Translations under genes and position numbers: made by a program
Source: JAENVU01 sp963756815
GTDB lineage: Bacteria > Actinomycetota > Acidimicrobiia > IMCC26256 > JAENVU01
NCBI GenBank assembly: GCA_963756815.1
Contig: CAVWPR010000046.1
Coordinates: forward strand, 186,001-250,000
Direction: 5' to 3'
Length of the DNA stretch: 64,000 nt
The notes under the pieces: generated by a model
The model's database searches: none
What the model was told of the DNA's origin: nothing
Seen by the model: the letters and a program-made list of their open reading frames with translations, nothing else
Shown: in pieces, positions 7,853 to 17,821 of the stretch
Position numbering within the stretch: position 1 is the stretch's first letter
Layout of the letters: each line of letters begins with the position of its first letter

Positions 7853-8684
7853 ATGCGCCGCTCGATCGTCGCCGGACTCGTGCTTCGTCGTCGCGCTCGG
7901 CGCGTGCGGGAGCGGGAGCTCCGGCACCGCGTCGAAGTCGTCGAAGGTGTCGAGGATCTCGACCGCGCAGCTCGTCGCGGCCGCACCGACGGCGGCCGCC
8001 GACGCGAAGTCGGCGCACATCTCCGGGTCGATGTCGATCGAGGCGGCCGGCAAGTCGATCAGCGTCCCGCTCTCGGCGCGACACGGACTTCCGCTCCGGC
8101 GCGACGCAGATGACGATGGACATGTCGGGTCTCGCACCCGTCGCGGGCGGCGCCAAGTTCGAGATCCGCATGGTCGACGGCGTCATGTACATGAGCATCG
8201 GATCGCTCCTCGGCAACCTCCGCCCGGCGTCGCTCGCCGGCAAGGAGTGGGTCGAGGTCGACACCGGCCAGCTCGGTATGACGCAGGACCAGCTCACGAA
8301 CCAGAACCCGGCCGACATGCTCGAGTCGCTCCGCGGCGCCGGCAACGTGACCGAGGTCGGCACCCAGGACATCGACGGCGTCGAGACGCGCCAGTTCCGC
8401 GCGGACATCGACCCGAGCAAGGCCATCGACCGGCTGCCGGCGGGCCAGCGCACGCAGGCGGCCGACGTTCCTCCGGCAGATGGACTCGACGTTCCCCATG
8501 GACGTCTGGATCGACGGTGACGGTCTGCCGCGTCGGTTCACGATGGAGCTCGACGATCCCGGGTGCGGGCTCGGTCGCCATGCGCATGGACTTCACCGAC
8601 TACGGCCGGTCCGTCGACGTGAGCGCACCGCCCGCGTCCGAGACGATCTCCATGCAGCAGCTGCAGTCGCTCGGCGCCGACTGA
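7853..8684 (+). CDS. LppX/LprAFG-like lipoprotein
   Basis: Envelope lipoprotein of about 275 residues. In mycobacteria this family carries lipids between membrane and cell wall. The N-terminus is MRRSIVAGLV, and after a break near 7890 the lipobox VALGACGSGS is read. Domain features include SGSMSIEAAGKSISVPLS, SMSIGSLLG-type strands, and GLPRRFTMEL near the C-terminus, matching the half-barrel LppX fold. Four frameshifts (near 7890, 8073, 8467 and 8566) are each resolved by dropping one base. The gene is flanked by the groEL terminator and chdC and has a reasonable TGGAGG ribosome site. Confidence 0.7.
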
Positions 8685-8711
8685 TCGGGACCGACCGCGT
8701 AGCCTGCGGCC

Positions 8712-9494
8712 GTGGCCATCGAAGCGTTGACACCGTCCGTCGGTTGGGGAGTGCTGCACCTCTACTACCGGGTGGACCGGACCCGGGCCGACGAGCCCGG
8801 CGCGGCCAAGCGCGTGCTCGACGCGATCGCCGCACTCGAAGCCGACGATCACCAGGTACTCACGTTCGCGGTGCTGGGTCACAAGGCGGATCTCGGGGTC
8901 ATGGCGCTCGGTCCCGATCTCGCCCGGCTGCAGCGCTTCCAGCAGGAGCTGCTCGACGGTCCGTTGCTCGCCGACTACTCGTACGTCTCGCTCACCGAGC
9001 AGTCGGAGTACGCGCAGACCGAGGACGACGAACGCGCCCGCCTCGCTCGTGAGGAGAGCCTCACCGATCCGGCCGACGTCGAGCCGCGGCTCGCGGTCTG
9101 GCGCGATCGCATCACGCACTACCGGGAGCAGCGCGTGCACCCGCGCCTGCCCGCCAAGGCGGCGATGTGCTTCTACCCGATGTCGAAGCGCCGGAGCGCG
9201 GACGACAACTGGTACGCGCTCGACTTCGACGCCCGCAAGCAGCTGATGGGCGGGCACGCGCGCGTCGGTCGGACCTACGCCGGGCGGGTGCTGCAGCTCA
9301 TCACCGGCTCCACCGGGCTGGACGACTGGGAGTGGGGGGTCACGCTCCTCGCCGACGACATCGTGGCGTTGAAGGAGATCGTGTACGAGATGCGCTTCGA
9401 CGAGGTGTCGGCGCGCTACGCCGAGTTCGGCCCCTTCATCACCGGCCTGATCGCGCCTCCGGCGGACGTGCTCGCGTCCGTGGGCGTGCGCTGA
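8712..9494 (+). CDS. chdC: coproheme decarboxylase (HemQ, chlorite dismutase family)
   Basis: Final step of the coproporphyrin-dependent haem pathway of monoderm bacteria: two oxidative decarboxylations turn coproheme III into protohaem. 260 residues, GTG start. Family-diagnostic segments are MCFYPMSKRR, DNWYALDFDARKQLMGGH, GRVLQLITGSTGLDDWEWG, and EIVYEMRFDEVSARYAEFG near the C-terminus. The Tyr in WYALDF occupies the catalytic tyrosine region of the family. No other haem genes are adjacent. Confidence 0.93.
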   Translation: MAIEALTPSVGWGVLHLYYRVDRTRADEPGAAKRVLDAIAALEADDHQVLTFAVLGHKADLGVMALGPDLARLQRFQQELLDGPLLADYSYVSLTEQSEYAQTEDDERARLAREESLTDPADVEPRLAVWRDRITHYREQRVHPRLPAKAAMCFYPMSKRRSADDNWYALDFDARKQLMGGHARVGRTYAGRVLQLITGSTGLDDWEWGVTLLADDIVALKEIVYEMRFDEVSARYAEFGPFITGLIAPPADVLASVGVR

Positions 9495-9507
9495 GCGGAG
9501 GACGACC

Positions 9508-9750
9508 ATGACGAAGATCCGACTGCACGTGTCGTTCCCCGAGGAGCTCGTCGACCGGCCCATGCTCTACGAGATGATGCAGGCCCACGAGGTGGTCCCC
9601 AACCTCCGGCGCGCAGCAGTGGAGGCACACTCGGGATGGGTGATCCTCGAGCTCTCCGGTGAGGACGACGCCGTCGCCGGCGCGATCGGCTACCTCGAGG
9701 GCGTCGGCTGCACCGTGAACCGCATGGAGGGCGATCTCCTCGAGGGCTGA
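9508..9750 (+). CDS. NIL-domain protein
   Basis: Small 80-residue protein made of a single ACT-like NIL domain, otherwise found at the C-terminus of MetN-type transporters and in some ferredoxins. Visible signs are MTKIRLHVSFPEELVDRP, PNLRRAAVEAHSGWVILEL and YLEGVGCTVNRME. It starts 14 bases after chdC, with a GGAGGA ribosome site, so the two are probably co-transcribed. Its ligand is unknown; small-molecule or methionine sensing is a family-level guess. Confidence 0.85.
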   Translation: MTKIRLHVSFPEELVDRPMLYEMMQAHEVVPNLRRAAVEAHSGWVILELSGEDDAVAGAIGYLEGVGCTVNRMEGDLLEG

Positions 9751-9921
9751 GACCCGCGTCGGTCAGCGGACATCTGCGACGACTCGCTGGAGTGACCTCC
9801 TCGCGGGTCTGGCGGACCTAGCGGTGGCACAGACCGACGGATCTCTGACGTCATTCCGGCACGGCTGGGTGGCCCTCGAGAGGGCGGACCTGCGTGACGG
9901 CGGCCGTTGTCCGACGGGTCG

Positions 9922-10197
9922 TCAGTCCACCGGTTGCCAGAGCGGGAACGTGAGGTAGTCGACACGGTCGACGGTCACGATCCGGCCCGCGTCGCGCAGC
10001 GCCGGCAGGTGGGCACGGGCGGTGTCGAAGCCGACCATCCGCTTGTAGTCGGCGACGCTCACGAGCAGGGGACCGTCGGCATCGCCGTCGCGCAGCAGGG
10101 CGTCGACCTCGAGGGTGGGGCGGCCCGGATCGGCGGGATCCACGCAGTGGCAGTGGTACACGATCCGCTCGAACACCGACAGGGCGCGGATCCGCAT
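9922..10197 (-). CDS. hypothetical protein with YHCHC motif
   Basis: 91 residues, starting MRIRALSVFERIVYHCHCVD and ending FPLWQPVD. I do not recognise the family. It has a His/Cys cluster (YHCHC) near residue 15 that could bind metal and an otherwise ordinary globular composition. The start at 10197 gives a 15-base divergent gap to the next gene on the plus strand; the frame stays open further upstream but would overlap that gene. Confidence 0.55.
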   Translation of the reverse strand: MRIRALSVFERIVYHCHCVDPADPGRPTLEVDALLRDGDADGPLLVSVADYKRMVGFDTARAHLPALRDAGRIVTVDRVDYLTFPLWQPVD

Positions 10198-10212
10198 GCG
10201 ACCATCTTGGCC

Positions 10213-10713
10213 GTGACCGACGCCGCCGAGGACCCACGGGCGATGCTCGCCGGCGCGGGCGCGGCGATCGTCGCCGGCGTCGAGCGGAGCGGACCCGGAT
10301 GGGCGGTGCGCAACGTCGACCGCATCCTCGACGCGTGGGGCCGCGTGGATGCGGCCCGGCGGGACGAGATCCGCGTCGCGGCGGCGCAGGCCGGGGCCGA
10401 GGGCGCGGCCCGGGTCGCGGCGGCCCTTCGCGCGCTCCTCGCCCGTGACCCCGCGGAGCAGGCGGCCACGCCGCTGGAGGTGGTCCGCACGATCGTCGCC
10501 GAGCCCACGGCGCTCCTGCGCGACCTCGGGGTGCCGGAGGTCGTGCGCGACGCGTTCGACGAGCGTGCCCACCCCACCGACGTCTACGACCTGACGCCGC
10601 GCACGCTGGCCGACCTCGATCCGGAGCTCGGCCCCGAGCTGCTCGTCTGGGGGGTGGCGAAATCCCGGTTGGTGCGGCTCCCGGGGCAAACGGGACGAGC
10701 GGGCACCGAATAG
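10213..10713 (+). CDS. conserved hypothetical protein, helical
   Basis: 166 residues from GTG 10213, Ala/Arg/Glu-rich and predicted helical. Recognisable stretches are WAVRNVDRILDAWGRVD, ALLARDPAEQAATPLEV and LVWGVAKSRLVRL. I have a general impression of similar uncharacterised actinobacterial proteins but no function to give. It is divergent from the YHCHC protein, so the two may share a promoter region of only 15 bases plus coding sequence. Confidence 0.65.
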   Translation: MTDAAEDPRAMLAGAGAAIVAGVERSGPGWAVRNVDRILDAWGRVDAARRDEIRVAAAQAGAEGAARVAAALRALLARDPAEQAATPLEVVRTIVAEPTALLRDLGVPEVVRDAFDERAHPTDVYDLTPRTLADLDPELGPELLVWGVAKSRLVRLPGQTGRAGTE

Positions 10714-10760
10714 GCCGGAGGACCCTCAAGCGGCCTCCGACGCCGGGTCGAAGCAGGGGC

Positions 10761-13700
10761 GTGAAGGAATCGTCGTACCGACGGTGCCGCGCTCGATCGG
10801 ACGGCAGGAGCGAGCGGGTCACGCGACCCGCTCGATCAGGTCACGGACCTGGACGTCGCCGCGCTGTCGAGCCGCGCCGGGGTGTTCCGCGGCACGGCGA
10901 CCGACGGCATCGTGCGCACGAACGAGCGCTTCGCCGAGATCACCGGCCTGCCCGCGACGGTGCGGGGCTGGGACTGGCTCGTCGCGGTCCACGGCGAGGA
11001 CCGCGACCGCCTGCGACGGGCCGATCGAGGCCGCGTGCGAGCGGGGCGCACGGTCCGCCTTCCCGATCCGGATGCAGGTGCAGCTCGGGCGCATCGAGGC
11101 GCTGCGCGTGGAGATCACCGGGACCGCCGGTGCCGACGGTCGGTTCGTCTTCGTCGGCTCGGTGACCGAGGACGGCCACACGGCACGCCACCGTGACGCG
11201 ACCCCGGCGGCGCCCGATGTGGACGATCCGTTCCGGGTGCTCGTCGACGCGCTGCCGGTCGCGGTGGCGTACGCGGCACCCGACGGCACGCTCGAGTTCG
11301 CGAACGGACGGTGGCAGTCGCTCACCGCGACCGGCACGGGCGCGCGCCTTGCGACCGCGTTCACCGACGCGAACGACGAGGCGCGCGTCGCGGACGCACT
11401 GCGGACCGGCGCGCCGTGGTCGGGCCTCGTGCGCGTGGGCGGTCGCACGGTCGGCGCCTCGATGACACCGGTCGCGCCGGCGCTCGGTGGCGGAGGTGTC
11501 CTGTCGCTCACCGAGCCGGACGCCGTCACCGAGACCGCCGCCCCGGTCGGCGGAGGCGCCGGTCGGGGCGTTCGCCGCGTTGCTCGACGCCTCGCTCGAC
11601 TACGCGGCCATCATCGAGCGTGACGGGCGACTGCGGTATCTCAACCCCGCGGCCCGCAAGCTCCTCGCCATCGACGACGACGCAGACGTCGACGGCATCG
11701 AGCTCGCCGACGTCGTGGACTTCCTCGACGACGACCGGCCGGAGTTCGCCGAATCCGCCCGCCAGGCGGTGCGGGAGTCGGGGGTGCACGTCGCCGAAGG
11801 CGAGCTCCTCCTCACGAACGGTGAACGACGGCGGGTCTCGATGATCATGCTCGCGCTGACCGACGGTGACGGCTGCCACCGGGCCACGGTGTGCGTGGCC
11901 CGCGACGGCACGGATCTCCACGACGGCCGAGCAGCGCGTCATCGAACGCGAGCGCTGGTACCGCGCGTTGGTCCGGAACGCGAGCGACGTGGTCGCGGTC
12001 CTCGATGCCGACCTCTCCGTCCGGTTCGCCAGCCCGACGTGTCGCGACGTGCTCGGCGTCGAGCCCGACTCCCTGGCCGGTCGCCACCGCGTCGAGCTGA
12101 TCCATCCGGACGACCTCGAGCAGGTGGCCCATGCGCTGCGCGCGGTGCGGACGGACGGTACCGACCGCACGGTGCGGTACCGGTTCCGGCGCCCCGACGG
12201 AACCGTGCGCAGCGTCGAGTCGCGAGTGTCGAACCGGCTCGACGACGCGGTCATCCGTGGGATCGTCGTGAACACCCGTGACGTCACCGAGGCCGAGGAC
12301 GCCAACCGCGCCCGCGACGCGAGCGAGGCCGCGCTCCGAACCGTCGTGCGGTCGGCGCCGGCGGCGATCTTCGCGGTGGACCGCGGCGGCGCGATCCAGC
12401 TCTGGAACCCGGCGTCCGAGGCGCTGTTCGGGTGGACCGCCGTCGAGGTGGTGGGTCGACCGGTGCCGTTCCTGTCGCCGCAGCAGACGCGCGCCGCCCG
12501 GGCGCGGGGTGCCGATCTCCTCGACGGTCGCGAGGTCAGCGGCGAGGCGAGGTTCCGCCACCGTGACGGCCACCCGATCATCGCCGCGATCTCCGCCGCT
12601 CCGGTGCGCGGCGCCGACGGCGACGTCGCCGAGATCGTGGTGGTCGCCGTCGACGTCACCGACCGGGTGCGGTCCGACCGCGAGGTGAAGCGTCGCGCCG
12701 AGCTCGACCGGTTCGTCGCCTCGCTCTGCCGGGACCTCGTCGAGGCGGTCCCCGAGTCGCTCGACGGCCACGTCGTCGCCGGACTCGAGCACCTGGCCGT
12801 GCACTTCGGGGCCCAGGCTGCGGCGCTCCACGTCCGCGACCTCGCGACGGCCCGGTTCCGGTGGCCGGCCGAGACCGCCATCCACGTCGATCTCGAACGG
12901 GTGCCCGCCGGCGGCGTGTTCGCGTTCGACGACGACCACCCGCGCGCCGGATGGGTCATCGCCGGTGCCAGCGGCGCGCTCGGGCATGCTCGTGTTGGCC
13001 TGGGACGAGCCGCCGGAGATCACCGCCGACGATCTCGCGCCGCTCGAGACCCTGGGCGCGGCGCTGATCGGAGCGCATCGACCGGGTCGGCGCCGAGCGG
13101 GCCGTGCACGAGAGCGACCAGCGGTTCCGCGCCCTGGCCGAGTACTCGACGGACTTCGTCGTGGTCATCGGCGGCGACCTGCAGCTGCGGTACGTGAGCC
13201 CGGCCGCGGCGCGGTTCCTCGGGATGACCGTCGACGATCGCTTCGATCCCGACCGATTCGGTGCTGCACCCCGACGACCAGCTGCGGGTCATCGAGGAGA
13301 TCGCGGCGCTCCTCGGCGATCCGCGAGCGCGCGTGCGGTGCCGATGCTCGCTCGTCTCCGGCGCGCCGACGGCGAGTACCGATGGGTCGAGCTCGCGGCC
13401 AGCAACCTCGTCTCCGAGCCGACGATCCGCGGGCTCGTGCTCAACGGGCGCGACGTCACGGAACAGCGCGAGGTCGACGACCGGCTCCGAGCCTCCGAGT
13501 CACGCTTCCGCGGCCTGGTGCAGAACCTCGCCGAGGGTGTGACCGTGCTCGGCGCGGACGGCAGCGTGAAGTACTCGAGCCCGTCGGCATCGCGGATGAT
13601 GGGCTTCGAGCTCGGACCACGGCGCCGGCAAGATCGGGCTCGACTTCGTCGTCGAGGAGGACCGCGAGCGCGCCGCCGAGGTCGTCGGCCGTGCGTTCAC

Positions 13701-16080
13701 CGAGCCGGGCATCCAGGGCCCGATCGCCCTGCGCGTCCACGCCGCGAACGGCGAGGTGCGCGTCGTCGAGGCCCTCGGCCACAACCGCCTCGACGATCCC
13801 GAGGTCGAGGGGATCGTGATCACGACCCGCGACATCACCGAACGCGTCGAGGCCGAGGAGGCGGTCCGCCGGAGCGACGCCCGTCTGAGCGCGCTGGTGC
13901 AGAACCTGTCCGACGTGATCACCGTCGTCGACCCGCAGGGCGACATCGTCTACACGAGCCCGGCCGCCGAGGAGCTCTTCGGCTTCGTCGAGGGCGACGC
14001 GAGCTACGTCGACCCGCTCGGGCCGGGTGCACCCGGACGAACGGGACGCGGTCACCGCCGCGTTCGGCGAGCAACTGGCCGGCGTCGACCATCGAGCCGG
14101 TCCGGTTCCGACTCGAGGCCGCCGACGGCGAATGGCACTACGTCGAGGCGGTCGCCCGGGACATGACCGACGAGCCGTCGGTGGGCGGGATCGTGGTCAC
14201 CACCCGCGACGTCACGGGCCGAACCCGCGCCGAGCTGCTCGTGGCCGACCAGGCGCACGTGCTCACGCTCATCGCACGCGGCGTCGCCGCTGCCGGTGAC
14301 GCTCGCCGCGCTCTGCGAGGTGCTCGAGCGTCACGTCCGCGGCGCGGTGTGCGGCGCGCTGCTCGTCGACCGGTACCGCCAGATCCTGCGGCTTGAGCGC
14401 CGGGCCGCGCGTCCCCGCCGAGCTGGCCGACGCGTGCCACGACGTGCCGATCACCGGCACCGAGGACGTGCTGGGCGCGACCGTGAGCCAGGGCGCGAGT
14501 GCGGTGGTGCTCGACGTCCCGCACGATCCCCGGACCGGCTGCGCTCCGCGACGTCGCGGCGCGGTGCGGCATCGGCGGCGTGTGGACCACGCCGATCGAC
14601 AACTCGGACGGGAGCGGCGTGCTCGGCGCCGTCGTGACGTTCCTCGACGACGCGCGCGAGCCGACGCCGGGCGAGCGCGAGGTCGTGCAGATGTTCGCGC
14701 AGACGGCGGCGATCGCCGTCGAGCGGCAGGCGGCCGAGGACCTGCTCGCCCACCGCGCCAACCACGATCTGCTCACCGGCCTCCCCAACCGGGGGCTGTT
14801 CGTCGACTTCCTCGGCAACGCGCTCGCGCGGTCCGAACGCGACGGCGCCGGCATCGCCGTCCTGTTCCTGGACGTCGACCGGTTCAAGCACGTCAACGAC
14901 GGACTGGGCCACGACGCCGGCGACGAGCTGCTCCGCGAGATCGCGCAGCGCCTCAAGCAGACGGTGCGGCCGAGCGACGTCGTCGCCCGCTTCGGCGGCG
15001 ACGAGTTCACGGTGCTGTGCGCCGGGCTCGACCCGATGCACGCCGAAGCCCAGGCGACGCGAGCTGGCTCGGCGCCTGCTGGAGGCGATCGAGCGCCCGC
15101 TGCAGCTCGACGGCGACGACCGGCGGCTGTCCGCCAGTCTCGGGATCGCGATGGCCGGCCCGGCCAGCACGCCGGAGGGCCTGCTGCACGACGCCGACGC
15201 CGCGATGTACGAGGCGAAGCAACGCGGCAAGGCGCGGGTCGAGATGTTCGACGACGACATGCGTTCGGCGCTCAACGCCCGGCTCGATCTCGAGGCTCGG
15301 CTCGAGCGGGCGATCGAGCACGAGGAGTTCCGCCTGGTGGTCCAGCCGATCATCGACCTCCCCACCGGGTCGGTGCGTGGCGGCCGAGGCGCTGCTGCGG
15401 TGGCAGGACCCGGAGTTCGGTCTGGTGACGCCGGACGCGTTCATCGGGCTGGCGGAGGACACGGGGCTGATCATCCCGATCGGCGAGTGGGCGCTGGCCG
15501 AGGCGTGCCGCACCGTGGCGAAGTGGGAGGAGATCGGGCTCCTGTCGCCCGAGTTCACGATGGCGGTCAACCTCTCCGCGCGCCAGGTCGGTCAGGCCGA
15601 CCTCGTCGACCGCGTGCGGACCGTCATCGAGCGGAGCGGCCCGACCGCGTCCGAGGCTGTGCCTCGAGATCACCGAGAGCGTGCTCATGGAGGAGTCGTC
15701 CGTCGCGGCGATGCGCGCGCTCAAGTCGCTCGGCGTGCGCCTGTCGATCGACGACTTCGGCACCGGCTACTCGTCGCTCGGCTACCTCAAGCGGTTCCCG
15801 GTCGACTCGGTCAAGGTCGACCGGTCCTTCGTGGACGGCCTCGGCATCGACGGCGAGGACTCCGCCATCGTCGCCGCGGTCGTGAGCCTCGGGCACGCGC
15901 TCGGGCTCTCGGTGGTGGCCGAGGGCGTCGAGACGAGCTGCCAGCTCCAGGCGCTGCTCGCACTCGGCTGCGACCGGGCCCAGGGCTACTGGTTCTCCGG
16001 ACCGCGCGACCCCGACGGAGTTCGCGGGGCTGCTGCACCGCCAGCCCTGGGTCGACACGACCGACGCCCGCGCCGGCTGA
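10761..16080 (+). CDS. multi-PAS/GAF sensor with GGDEF and EAL domains
   Basis: Very large cytoplasmic cyclic-di-GMP enzyme, about 1,770 residues once the breaks are joined. Domain order by position: PAS-like units at about 10.88-11.19, 11.22-11.55, 11.58-11.92, 11.95-12.29 and 12.33-12.68 kb; GAF at 12.70-13.09; PAS at 13.10-13.47, 13.49-13.84 and 13.86-14.23; GAF at 14.26-14.74; GGDEF at 14.75-15.27 (NHDLLTGLPNR, RFGGDEFTVLC); EAL at 15.30-16.08 (EALLRW, LEITESVLM, IDDFGTGYSSLGYLKRFP). Both catalytic signatures look intact. No membrane segment is seen. About 20 frameshifts interrupt it, nearly all of +1 type. Start GTG 10761 (MKESSYR) is tentative because a break follows almost at once. It precedes amt. 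Confidence 0.85.
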
Positions 16081-16189
16081 CCGTTCGGGCGCGTCGTCGC
16101 GTCTCCGTCCGGGGCGGAGTGAACGGGCGCGACCCACGATCGACCTGCTAGTTCTCAGGCTCTTGTCACCGGACGACGGGAGGCTGACG

Positions 16190-17435
16190 GTGCCGATCAA
16201 TGCTGGCGATACCGCGTGGGTCATCGTGGCGGCGGCGCTCGTGATGTTCATGACGCCGGGGCTCTCGCTGTTCTACGGCGGCATGGTGCGCACGAAGAAC
16301 GTGCTCGCCATGCTCATGCAGAACTTCTTCTCGCTCGGGCTGGTCAGCGTGCTCTGGGCGCTGATCGGATACTCGCTCGCGTTCGGCGGCACCGGCAGCG
16401 TTCATCGGCAACCTCGACTTCGCCGGCATGAAGGACGCCGCCACCGTGGCGGCGCCCGGCTTCGGCGGGCTCCACATCCCGCCGCTCACGTTCAGCGGGT
16501 ACCAGCTCATGTTCGCGGTCATCACTCCGGCGCTGATCACGGGCGCGATCGCCGATCGGATGCGCTTCTCGGCCTGGGTCTGGTTCCTCGGACTGTGGGC
16601 GATCCTCGTGTACTCGCCCGTCGCGCACTGGGTCTTCTCGCCGAACGGATGGCTGTTCAAGCGCGGCGCGCTCGACTTCGCCGGCGGCACGGTCGTGCAC
16701 ATCAACGCCGGCATCGCCGCGCTGGCCGTCGTGCTCGTGCTCGGCAAGCGGCGCGGCTGGCCCAAGCACCCGATGCCTCCGCATTCGCTGCCGCTCACGC
16801 TCATCGGCACCGGCATCCTCTGGTTCGGGTGGTTCGGCTTCAACGCCGGGTCCGCGCTGGGCGCGAACGGGCTCGCGGCGCAGGCGTTCATGAACACGCA
16901 CCTCGCCGCGGCGGCGGGCATGCTCGGCTGGCTGGTCGTCGAGCGCGTGCGCACCGGTCACGCGACGACGTTGGGCGCCGCGTCGGGTGCCGTCGCCGGA
17001 CTCGTCGCGATCACGCCGTGCGCCGGGTTCGTCGGCGGACTCGCCCCGCTCGCCATCGGGTTCGTCACCGGCTTCGTGTGCTTCCTGGCGGTGAGCATGA
17101 AGTTCCGCTTCGGCTACGACGACTCGCTCGACGTCATCGGTGTGCACCTGGTGGGAGGGATCCTCGGCTCGCTGCTCCTCGGGTTCTTCGCCGACACCGC
17201 CGTCAACAGCGCCGGTCGCAACGGTGTGTTCCAGGGCGGCGGCTTCGGTCTGCTCGGTGAGCAGGCGCTCGCGGTCGGTGCGACCATCGTGTTCTCCTTC
17301 GTCGTGACCTACGTGATCTGTCGTGTGCTCGCCGCGGTGCTCCCGGGCGGGCTGCGCGTCACCGACGAGGAGGAGGAGACCGGCCTCGACCTCACGCTGC
17401 ACTCCGAGGTCGCCTACGCCTCGGACCGGGTGTAG
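16190..17435 (+). CDS. amt: ammonium transporter
   Basis: Membrane channel for ammonium/ammonia, about 415 residues and around 11 membrane helices. It has the Amt N-terminus (MTPGLSLFYGGMVRTKN), the first pore-histidine segment DFAGGTVVHINAG, and the second, DVIGVHLVGGILGSLLLG. One break near 16405 (GSV/IGNLDF region) is resolved by removing one T or G. GTG 16190 follows gggaggctgac, a fair ribosome site. It is followed by glnK and glnD, the standard PII-regulated ammonium operon. Confidence 0.95.
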
Positions 17436-17482
17436 TGCACCCGCGACCCGACGACCCCGTCCGACCCAGAACGGAGCCCTCG

Positions 17483-17821
17483 ATGAAGCTGGTGACCGCG
17501 ATCGTGAAGCCGTTCCGGCTCGACGACGTCAAGGACGCGCTGAAGGCGCACGGCGTGCAGGGCCTCACCGTGTCCGAGGTCCAGGGCTTCGGCCGCCAAC
17601 GCGGCCACACCGAGGTGTACCGGGGCGCGGAGTACGAGGTCGACTTCGTGCCCAAGGTGCGCGTCGAGGTGCTCGTCGACGACGCCGAGGCCGACGCCGT
17701 GGTGCAGACCATCGTGACGGCGGCGCGTACGGGCAAGATCGGCGACGGCAAGGTGTGGACGACGACGGTCGACTCCGTGGTGCGGGTCCGCACCGGCGAA
17801 GCGGGGCGCGACGCCTTGTGA
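17483..17821 (+). CDS. glnK: nitrogen regulatory protein P-II (GlnK type)
   Basis: Trimeric signal protein of 112 residues that binds ATP/ADP and 2-oxoglutarate and plugs Amt. The T-loop carries the modifiable tyrosine in RGHTEVYRGAEYEVDFVPK. The C-terminal signature TGKIGDGKVWT is present, and the N-terminus MKLVTAIVKPFRLDDVKDAL is typical. It lies 47 bases after amt and overlaps glnD as GTGA. T-loop modification would be by the neighbouring GlnD (adenylylation in studied actinobacteria, uridylylation in proteobacteria). Confidence 0.97.
   Translation: MKLVTAIVKPFRLDDVKDALKAHGVQGLTVSEVQGFGRQRGHTEVYRGAEYEVDFVPKVRVEVLVDDAEADAVVQTIVTAARTGKIGDGKVWTTTVDSVVRVRTGEAGRDAL

Noticed and set aside
10761..16080. 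Programmed +1 ribosomal frameshifting
   Set aside because: The breaks share no slippery sequence, stop codon or downstream structure. They occur at arbitrary points inside domains and in housekeeping genes, and each is explained by one surplus base, usually in a homopolymer.
14393..17260. 955-residue plus-strand open frame and other long Arg/Ala-rich frames opposite or out of phase with known genes
   Set aside because: They are by-products of very high GC content: no domain similarity except where they coincide with segments of the PAS/GGDEF/EAL and amt genes.
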